From the NCBI GenBank assembly GCA_046724395.1, contig JBKOWM010000105.1:1-21720 (forward strand): 21,720 nucleotides of DNA, in the 5' to 3' direction. This DNA comes from DATAEU01 sp046724395. Its GTDB lineage: Bacteria; Actinomycetota; UBA4738; HRBIN12. A program made the translations under genes and the position numbers. Below are positions 15,448 to 21,720 of the stretch, piece by piece; within the stretch, counting starts at the first letter, position 1, and every line of letters starts with the position of its first letter. The notes beneath the pieces were generated by a model. That model did no database searches, was not told where the DNA came from, and was given only the letters and a program-made list of their open reading frames with translations.

Positions 15448-15628
15448 TTCGAGCCGAACTGGCATGGATTCAGAGCCCTATCTGCCGTCGACCGAGTGCG
15501 CGTCTCCCTCGTAAGCCGCCAGGCACCGACCTCATGGACGAGCTGTTCGCCTAACGGTCCCGTCCAGCCCGGCGGTGGCTTGAATACCCACGGTGCAGAA
15601 GTGGCTGTTATAAGCCGATGAAGTACTA

Positions 15629-16069
15629 GTGCCGTACAGCGACTTCGCCGAGGTGGACACGGGGCTCTACGTCGGGGCTCACCCGCAGGGCGACATCGAC
15701 CCATTCGAGCTCGGCGCGGATGTTGTTGTCACGCTGACGCGCGACCCGTCCACCGTCGCGGTTGCGCAGGGAAAGCTGCTGCTGCATTGGCCCATTGCGG
15801 ACGGACCCATCCCGTGGCTGTCGGCGCCTCACGGCCTCGCCGCAACCATCTCGGAGCTCCTGGACGACGGAGCCGTGGTCTTCGTCCACTGTCACGCGGG
15901 CATGAATCGGTCGTGCATGGTGGCAGGCCTCGTCCTCATCTACCGCGGGATGGCTGGCGATGAGGCAGTCCGGCGTATCCGTGAGCGGCGACAAGGCTCG
16001 CTCAGCGAGTACTACGCCGAATGGCTGCGCACCGAGGAACCGGCGTCTGCGCGACGTCGCCTGATGTAG
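15629..16069 (+). CDS. Dual-specificity-type protein phosphatase
   Basis: A compact 146-residue cysteine phosphatase of the PTP/DSP superfamily, acting on phosphotyrosine, phosphoserine/threonine or other phosphorylated substrates. The signature HCHAGMNRS at 87-95 holds the catalytic Cys88, the phosphate-binding loop and Arg94. The general-acid candidate is Asp58 in WPIADGPIP. The N-terminal VDTGLYVGAHP and C-terminal MAGDEAVRRIRERR helices match the DSP fold. No membrane segment or signal is present. The start is the GTG at 15629-15631, since a TAG immediately precedes it in frame; the ribosome binding site is weak (GATGAAG). The 228-nt gap upstream shows no confident gene, so this is probably its own unit. 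The physiological substrate is unknown. Confidence 0.88.
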   Translation: MPYSDFAEVDTGLYVGAHPQGDIDPFELGADVVVTLTRDPSTVAVAQGKLLLHWPIADGPIPWLSAPHGLAATISELLDDGAVVFVHCHAGMNRSCMVAGLVLIYRGMAGDEAVRRIRERRQGSLSEYYAEWLRTEEPASARRRLM

Positions 16070-16485
16070 AAGGCGGCGTTAGTCCCTCTGGCGGCCTTCG
16101 GCGACACGCGCGTTTCCAAGGAAGCGGGCATACACCTCCCAGCTGGTCGGATGCATGGTCTCGCGGGTACCAGTGCAAGCCGATTCGGCAGAGAACAGCA
16201 CCAAGCCTTCTTTCGCCACCGCATGATGCCGGCAATCCTCAATGGCCATCGCGCACCACTGCTAACGAGCGTCGTAGGAGTCGTATGAGCTACTCCTATT
16301 CTTCTTCTAAACAGGCACGAGACAAATCTCGTCAACGATTTGGGCTGCGTCCTCGATTGGGGAGCACCGCCCACCGAGGACGAGAGCGTACGCCGAGCCC
16401 GCTCGGTCGTGGACCAATCTGCGATCTCTTCGCCTGAGACAAACGGAGCGCTGTCGACCACGATGTTGGCGGTCGTTCAAGAAGG
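16070..16485. other. Gene-free stretch with AT-richer patch
   Basis: About 416 nt between the phosphatase and a broken response regulator facing it. The patch around 16285-16330 is clearly richer in A/T than the rest of the window. Reading frames here contain no recognisable domain. A terminator-like hairpin at 16275-16310 is listed separately. Confidence 0.5.
16275..16310 (+). terminator. Hairpin followed by T-rich tract, possible terminator
   Basis: TAGGAGT, a 10-nt loop, then ACTCCTA forms a perfect 7-bp stem, directly followed by TTCTTCTTCT. This is the best intrinsic-terminator-like structure in the window. It lies about 205 nt after the phosphatase stop on the same strand. The stem is short and only moderately GC-rich. 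Confidence 0.4.
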
Positions 16486-16978
16486 TCAGCGCGGACCCAG
16501 CTGACGAAACACGGCTGCGAAGGAAACCACCGGACGCGCACCGCTCGTGCCCTCGGCCAACATCTTGAGCACCTCGATCTCCCGGGCGGTCAGCTGCGCA
16601 GCGTCTCCCGGCCGTCGCCAGGCGGGACTGAGGCTGTCGGGAAGGACGATCTGCCCATCGAGCACGGCCGTGATGCAGTTCACGAGGCCAGTTACCGGCA
16701 TCTCCTGTCATGTAGCCGCGGAATCCGAGGCGCAGCGCCTCCTCGGCGACCTGACGGTCCACGAGCGCCGTGAACGCCCCGACCTTCGCCTGCGGCCAGC
16801 GCTCGAGGATCCGCTTCCCTGCGGCCAGACCGCGTTGGTCCGGAAGGGCGACGTCCATCAGGATCACGTCCGGTTCCGAATCGGCGAGGCGCAGGCCGTT
16901 GGCGGCGGTGGCGGCGATGCCGGTCACCTTCATGCCCACCACCTCCAGCGCCTTCTTGACGGCCGCCGCGGTACACAC
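16486..16978 (-). pseudogene. Broken LuxR-type response regulator
   Basis: Remnant of a two-component response regulator. Frame one (from 16978) gives most of a receiver domain: AAAVKKALEVVGMKVTGIAA, VILMDVALPDQRG with the phospho-acceptor Asp, RILERWPQAKV, TALVDRQVAEEALRLGFRGY and MTGD. Near 16700 one extra base moves the reading into the next frame, which gives PVTGLVNCITAVLDGQIVLP and the start of the DNA-binding domain, LTAREIEVLKMLAEGTSG (to about 16540). After that the helix-turn-helix is lost and an unrelated tail runs to a stop at 16486. The N-terminal acidic pair is missing too; a VRAVLAV stretch in another frame upstream (about 17010-17030) may be its remnant. The usual Lys of the GYLTKD motif is Gly. 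No histidine kinase gene is nearby. Both ends being eroded makes true decay more likely than a single base error. Confidence 0.75.
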
Positions 16979-17058
16979 ACCGCCGTTCAGTCGGTCGCAA
17001 CGACGGCAAGGACCGCGCGCACCTGCGGAGAAGCATCGCAGTCGGTCGACGGCGCGCG

Positions 17059-18435
17059 TCAGGTGCCGGGCACGAACAACAGGATCAGCTGCCCACCCTC
17101 ACCTCTTGCTGAGTCGGGAACGAGCGTGCGGCCGGGCACCTTCATCTTCGTGTAGTGCGCCTGAACGTTCAGCAGCCAGTACCCGGCACCGAACGCGTCT
17201 GCGGCGCTCACGATGCCGCTCGACTCCCAGGCGCCCGGGCCGCGATCGTCGACGATCTTCGAGCTCGGGTCGGTCCGTGCGACCGGGGTCAGCGTCTTGG
17301 CGGCGAGGTCGTACGCCACGACGCGGTTGGAGCCGGACTTCTTCCAGTTCCGGTCCTCCTGAATCATCAGCGTGCTCGCCGAGATCCCTACGTTGTCCGG
17401 GCTGAAGATGTCGTCGCCATCGCGCGAGTCGAGCAGGACGGATAGCGTCGCGCGGTTGGGCCGGTCGGGGTTCACCTGCAGCTGATAGATCCGTCCGTGG
17501 GGCGCGTACGCGTGCGCGCGGCCCGTCTCGCTGAAGTACATCCGGCCGGGGTGGTTCGGGTCCTCGATCTGGTCCTCGATCCGGTCGAAGTCCCACGCCC
17601 CGAGCGCCTGGACCATCTTCTCAAGGCGGAGCGGCGTTATCCTGGCGGCGCCGCGGATCGAGACGAAATGACCGGCGACCTTGTCGCCCTTTTCGACGTC
17701 GTTGGAGGACGGGTCGCCGTCCTTCACTCCGCGGTTGGGAACCCACACGCGGAGCGACCCCTGCCGTCCCGACAGCGCTTCCTTGAAGGACTTGGCCACG
17801 TACGCAAAGTACTGCGAGTACTCGCTGAAGCCGTCCTCCGACAGGCCGATGAACGCCTTCGACACGTCCTTCACCGGCACGATGTTCTCGTGACCGAAGT
17901 GCCCGAACCACGGCGTCTCGTGGACCCGACCGGTCGTCGCCTTGATCGCGAAGGCGACGCCCTGCCGCGGCGAGTGCTTGGACTCCTCCCCCGCCGTGTA
18001 CCAAGGGACGCCACCGAGCATCGAGAGCGTCGACGAGCAGAACCACTCGTATCCCTCGGTTCCGTCGATGACGTACTCGCCCGAAGTGACCTCGTGGCTC
18101 GCGTTCAGCGTGATGTGCGACACGCGCGCTCCGGACGGGTCGAACGCGTCGTTCAGCTCATGGTTGAAGTACACCTCGAACACACCCGGCGCGGAGGTGT
18201 ACCAGCCGATGCCGTCGGGCACGCCCGACATCTGGTACGCACGTCTGCCGGTGCCCAGCGTGTCGCCCGTCGTGAGGATCGGCTGGACTGCCACGCCGGC
18301 GGCCACCGGCACCAGGAACGGTCGGCGTTCGGTGACGAATCCGGCTCGGCCGGCCGTTGCGGTCCCGGCCGGGGCGAGCATCGAAAGCGTTGCGGCAGCG
18401 ACCGCCGCGCATGCGAGAACCCTCGGATGACACAT
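17059..18435 (-). CDS. Secreted DUF839/PhoX-like protein
   Basis: An exported protein of 458 residues resembling the DUF839 group that includes the calcium-dependent alkaline phosphatase PhoX. The Sec-type signal peptide is MCHPRVLAC, a hydrophobic run and a likely cleavage near ATA-G around 28-30. Family-like points are VYFNHELND at 88-96, GEESKHSPRQG near 149-159, FGHFGHENIVPV near 177-188, DPNHPGRMYFSETGRAHAY, DNVGISASTLMIQEDRNW and LLNVQAHYTK near the C-terminus. These match the repeated acidic blades of a beta-propeller. I could not confirm each PhoX metal ligand, so phosphatase activity is likely but not certain. The ATG at 18433-18435 has GAGAGG about 10 nt upstream and starts the signal peptide; a longer start adds 13 Arg-rich residues. 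The gene stands alone, divergent from the sigma factor. Confidence 0.8.
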   Translation of the reverse strand: MCHPRVLACAAVAAATLSMLAPAGTATAGRAGFVTERRPFLVPVAAGVAVQPILTTGDTLGTGRRAYQMSGVPDGIGWYTSAPGVFEVYFNHELNDAFDPSGARVSHITLNASHEVTSGEYVIDGTEGYEWFCSSTLSMLGGVPWYTAGEESKHSPRQGVAFAIKATTGRVHETPWFGHFGHENIVPVKDVSKAFIGLSEDGFSEYSQYFAYVAKSFKEALSGRQGSLRVWVPNRGVKDGDPSSNDVEKGDKVAGHFVSIRGAARITPLRLEKMVQALGAWDFDRIEDQIEDPNHPGRMYFSETGRAHAYAPHGRIYQLQVNPDRPNRATLSVLLDSRDGDDIFSPDNVGISASTLMIQEDRNWKKSGSNRVVAYDLAAKTLTPVARTDPSSKIVDDRGPGAWESSGIVSAADAFGAGYWLLNVQAHYTKMKVPGRTLVPDSARGEGGQLILLFVPGT

Positions 18436-19013
18436 GTCGCGTCGCCTCTCTCTTCGCGCGTTCGCGCACCGCACGGCGCCGCTATCCCAGATGCGACGCT
18501 ACCGACGGCTCCGTCGGTCGGTCAAACGCGGCCGGGGGCGCCAGCTCGAAGAGAAAGGATTAGTCCTGGCCCTCGTCCCAGCGGCTCACCCCGAGCCCCA
18601 GCCGATCGCCTCGAACGTGCGCACGGGTCGCGTCAGAGGCCGCGAACGCCATCGCCGATGTCATCGCAGCGATCACGTGACTGGCGAGTCAGCCCAGCGT
18701 CCGCTCATCGGCAGATCGCTCGGGTCTTCGAAAGGCCTCAGGGTCGGCGGCCGTGCCGGCGGTGCTGCACGGCAGCTGAAGGGTCACCCGCCCGGTCATG
18801 TCCCTCGGACCAGTACCGAAGGGTGTCGCATCGTGACGGAAGCGCTACTCCTCGGCTTGTGCCTGGCCGAAAAGGTCCTTCATGCCCGTAGACGAAGCCC
18901 TTAAGGCGAACTCTTTGTGGCCGGGCGCCGTCATGCTGCGCGATCCCCGGCTGCCGAATGGAAATCGGCCATTCACGCGTCTTGATAGGTAGGGGAAGAA
19001 GAGCTGGAGCATT
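18436..19013. other. Divergent intergenic region between PhoX-like gene and sigma factor
   Basis: 578 nt without a gene I can support, the longest such stretch. It should carry promoters for the leftward secreted protein and the rightward sigma factor unit. Open frames here are Arg-rich shadows. A short inverted repeat at 18956-18974 near the sigma factor start is listed separately. Confidence 0.5.
18956..18974. promoter_or_regulatory. Inverted repeat upstream of sigma factor, possible operator
   Basis: GAATGG, a 7-nt spacer, then CCATTC is a perfect 6-bp inverted repeat, ending 39 nt before the sigma factor ATG. A CGTCTTGATA stretch follows at about 18977-18986 and might form part of a promoter. 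The spacing does not fit a standard ECF -35/-10 pair, so this is a candidate only. Confidence 0.25.
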
Positions 19014-19535
19014 ATGGTCGGCGTCGAGGTGGCCAGGCAGACCCGCAGCGACTCCCGTCGCCTGGGCGAGCTGTACGAGCGGCACGCGCCGGCGGCGGTC
19101 CGGCTCGCCTTCCTTATCACCGGAGACGGCGAAGGCTCGCGCGACATCGCGCAGGACGCGTTCGTCCGGGTGGCCGGCCGCTTCCGACACCGACAGTTCC
19201 CCGACGCCTTCGATGCCTATCTCCGCAGGACCGTGGTCAACCTGTGCGCTTCGCAGTTTCGACACCAGCGCGTCGAGCGAGAGTACCTCGAGCGCCAGGT
19301 TCGACAACGGGTGCCGACAACCGACCCGCCGGATCTCGGCGCCAGGGACGAACTGATAAGGGCGCTGCGCACGCTGCCGGTCCGTCAGCGCGCCGCGATC
19401 GTCCTTCGCTACTACGAGGATCTAAGCGAAGAGGCCGTCGCCGATGGGCTCGGCTGCTCGGTCTTCGCCGCTCGGTCACTGCTCGCGCGCGGGATGGGCA
19501 GGCTCCGAACGATCGTGGAGGACGACCAAGGATGA
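19014..19535 (+). CDS. ECF RNA polymerase sigma factor (SigE-type family)
   Basis: A 173-residue extracytoplasmic-function sigma factor that directs RNA polymerase to a small set of promoters. Sigma region 2 spans about 20-85, with LYERHAPAAVRLAFLITGD, the core-binding DIAQDAFVRVAGRF at 44-57 and AYLRRTVVNLCASQ. A linker follows, then region 4 (about 112-166) with ALRTLPVRQRAAIVLRYYED and a helix-turn-helix ending SLLARGMGRLRTIV. The pattern matches the actinobacterial SigE-family ECFs. No C-terminal extension is present. The ATG at 19014 has GGAG 4 nt upstream. Its stop overlaps the start of the next gene (ATGA), so the sigma factor and the membrane protein are made together, as expected when the second protein controls the first. 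Confidence 0.94.
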   Translation: MVGVEVARQTRSDSRRLGELYERHAPAAVRLAFLITGDGEGSRDIAQDAFVRVAGRFRHRQFPDAFDAYLRRTVVNLCASQFRHQRVEREYLERQVRQRVPTTDPPDLGARDELIRALRTLPVRQRAAIVLRYYEDLSEEAVADGLGCSVFAARSLLARGMGRLRTIVEDDQG

Positions 19536-21043
19536 ATGATCTCGAAACCCGGCTACGTAGCGCGCTCGACGATGCGGCGGGTACGTCGCCGCCGCCGCAC
19601 GATCCTGACAGGGCGATCCACCGGACGCGACGCCGGCAGCTCACCGTCGTCGCCGGCTCGGCGTTGTCCACGGCCGTCGTGGTGGCCGTCGGCGTTACCG
19701 TCCTGTCCGCAACGCTCACGAACCGGTCCATCACGGCCGCGTCGACGGTGAACCGGACGATCAACGGCATCACCATCACCCTGCCAGAAGCCTGGTCGCT
19801 GATCGACCCCGACGCCGCCGGGCTGAACGGTCCCGCTCACCAGACGCATCTGCCGCGGCTGGTCCTGGCCGTCTCACCGCGGCCGGCCGACGACCACCTC
19901 GCGTGCCCGGGTCTTGGGCCCGAGCCGCGACCGACTTTCTTCCTTACGATCCAGCAGACGCCGCTCGCGATCTCGGGCGAGGCGGCGACGCCGTGGCCCG
20001 TGGAACCGCGGTCGCTTGCGTTGGAAGGTGAGGACACCGCCTGCTATCCGGGCTGGGAGTTCAAGCAAGCGGCGTGGACGGCGACGGGCCGGTCGTTCGA
20101 GGCGCGGATCGGCTTCGCGCAGGACATCGACGAGGCCGATCGCGACGCGCTGCTCGCGGCATTTCGGAGCATGACGTTCGAGCCCGTGACGGGCGCACCC
20201 GCGTCGGTCTCGCTCGCCAAGGGGACGACGGGGGGAGAGCACTGGCAGCTCACGGCGACCCAGCAGGAAGACGGTCTGGTCCTCTCCCTCGACGGCGACC
20301 GGTTCGGGGCGGGGATGGGCGGCCTCGATCCGACGCCCGATACCTTCCAAGCCTCGAGGCACGCGATCGGCGGTGGGTCACAGGTGATCGTCTTCGGCGC
20401 GGTCCCGAGGACCGTCGTGCGCGTCGAGGCGTTCACGACCGGAAGCACCATCCCGGCGCAGACGGGCGTTCTCGACATCCCGGACGAGATCGATGCTCAT
20501 CTCGACGCCTTCGTGCTCGTAGTAGGAGCGCGCCCCGACCCGGGCGTCGAATTGACCGGGTACGACGCCGCGGGCGATGCTGTCCTGCACGGAGCTGTCG
20601 GAACGAACGGCCAGCCCGTGGACACCCGTGGCCCGGCCGACGACGCGCTCGAGGATGGACGGCACTTTGGGTACATTCGCTCCGTCAACGTCTCCGGTCG
20701 CACGATCGCGTTCGATCTCGCGACCTGGCTGTCCGGCGGCGAGGCGGACCGCGCGTATCAGCACGCCGGCGGCGAGGGGCCGGTACCCAACGACTATTTC
20801 GTCATCAACGACAACCCGCGTGTCCGGACGCTTCCGCTGTCGTCAGACCTTCGCCTCCGCCTTATCGACTGGAACCACTGCTGCGACAACTTCTTCGACG
20901 GCGAGCTGACGACGTTCTCGCGAGCGATCGAGACCGGTGACGCCGTGATCGAAGGAGGGCTCGTCTACCGAGCCCAGAGCAGCTGGTGGATAACGGTCCG
21001 CGGCGGCGTCGTCACGGAGATCGAGGAGCAGTACACCCCGTGA
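19532..21043 (+). CDS. Single-pass membrane protein coupled to ECF sigma factor (putative anti-sigma or sensor)
   Basis: A 503-residue protein starting at the ATG at 19532, which overlaps the sigma factor stop. A cytoplasmic tail of about 36 residues ends in basic RTRRRQ; one membrane helix lies at about 37-61 (VVAGSALSTAVVVAVGVTVL); some 440 residues lie outside. The tail is too short for a zinc-type anti-sigma domain, and no HxxxCxxC motif is seen. The outer part shows a repeated compositional theme (NGITITLPEAWSLID early, several beta-rich stretches) and a conserved-looking C-terminal segment: VPNDYFVINDNPRVRTLPLS, DWNHCCDNFF with paired Cys at 450-451, and WWITVRGGVVTEIEEQYTP. Position suggests control of the sigma factor or an envelope function under its control; which one is inference. 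Confidence 0.82.
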   Translation: MNDLETRLRSALDDAAGTSPPPHDPDRAIHRTRRRQLTVVAGSALSTAVVVAVGVTVLSATLTNRSITAASTVNRTINGITITLPEAWSLIDPDAAGLNGPAHQTHLPRLVLAVSPRPADDHLACPGLGPEPRPTFFLTIQQTPLAISGEAATPWPVEPRSLALEGEDTACYPGWEFKQAAWTATGRSFEARIGFAQDIDEADRDALLAAFRSMTFEPVTGAPASVSLAKGTTGGEHWQLTATQQEDGLVLSLDGDRFGAGMGGLDPTPDTFQASRHAIGGGSQVIVFGAVPRTVVRVEAFTTGSTIPAQTGVLDIPDEIDAHLDAFVLVVGARPDPGVELTGYDAAGDAVLHGAVGTNGQPVDTRGPADDALEDGRHFGYIRSVNVSGRTIAFDLATWLSGGEADRAYQHAGGEGPVPNDYFVINDNPRVRTLPLSSDLRLRLIDWNHCCDNFFDGELTTFSRAIETGDAVIEGGLVYRAQSSWWITVRGGVVTEIEEQYTP

Positions 21044-21099
21044 CGAGCAGAGGGGCGCCCGAACTGGAGGCCACGCTTTAGCCGATTCAGGAGAACGTA

Positions 21100-21658
<559 letters not shown>

Positions 21659-21720
21659 CCATCGGCACAGAAGTTTACGCTCTTCCAGGGCGTCTTGCCT
21701 TCTGAGAGGGAGGCCGGTAG

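Noticed and set aside
15409..15621. 70-codon plus-strand frame after the hydrolase
   Set aside because: It overlaps a terminator-like stem-loop, lacks a clear ribosome binding site and has no recognisable motif.
16012..16461. Minus-strand open frame of 149 codons
   Set aside because: It overlaps the end of the phosphatase, has a Ser/Arg/Pro-rich composition, and shows no domain.

Overview
The DNA is strongly GC-rich with G/C-biased third codon positions. Most starts are led by GGAGG-type ribosome binding sites, and adjacent genes often overlap by 4 nt (ATGA or GTGA). The gene families present (actinobacterial-style sugar ABC transporter without its own ATPase, remnant of an F420-type luciferase-like monooxygenase, SigE-type ECF sigma factor with a membrane partner, DUF899, DUF2182, DUF6544) point to a soil-type Actinomycetota chromosome, probably an uncultured lineage. 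A high-GC Chloroflexota relative is an alternative. I see no rRNA, tRNA, CRISPR array, insertion sequence or phage genes.

Region 1 (1-7318, minus strand) is a seven-gene sugar-utilisation operon transcribed leftward: zinc-dependent dehydrogenase, Gfo/Idh/MocA oxidoreductase, GH1-like glycosidase, galactokinase, then after a 141-nt gap a lipoprotein sugar-binding protein and two MalF/MalG-type permeases, the last cut by the window edge. The four enzyme genes overlap by exactly 4 nt each. The likely job is import of a galactose-containing glycoside or oligosaccharide, cytoplasmic hydrolysis, phosphorylation of galactose and oxidation of the other half. The exact substrate is an inference. A 479-nt gap upstream holds a 12-bp palindrome that could be the operator.

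Region 2 (7798-10018, plus strand) is decaying: a SulP anion transporter split by a TAG stop and a frameshift, then a short remnant of a luciferase-like flavin oxidoreductase.

Region 3 (10048-13399) holds a DinB-family protein, two divergent DUF899 thioredoxin-like genes, and a DUF2182 membrane protein translationally coupled to the second DUF899 gene.

Region 4 (13738-16069, plus strand) holds a frameshifted DUF6544 gene, an alpha/beta hydrolase and a small dual-specificity-type phosphatase.

Region 5 (16486-18435, minus strand) holds a broken response regulator and a secreted DUF839/PhoX-like protein.

Region 6 (19014-21658, plus strand) holds an ECF sigma factor overlapping a 503-residue single-pass membrane protein, then a frameshifted RibD/dihydrofolate-reductase-like gene.

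The oddest global feature is that five separate genes are broken by a shift of the same sense (net +1 base, or -2). This could be gene decay or a base-level assembly problem and should be settled before any of them is called dead. The best candidates for undescribed biology are the GH1-like/galactokinase/double-dehydrogenase operon, the DUF899-DUF899-DUF2182 cluster, and the sigma factor with its large extracytoplasmic partner.
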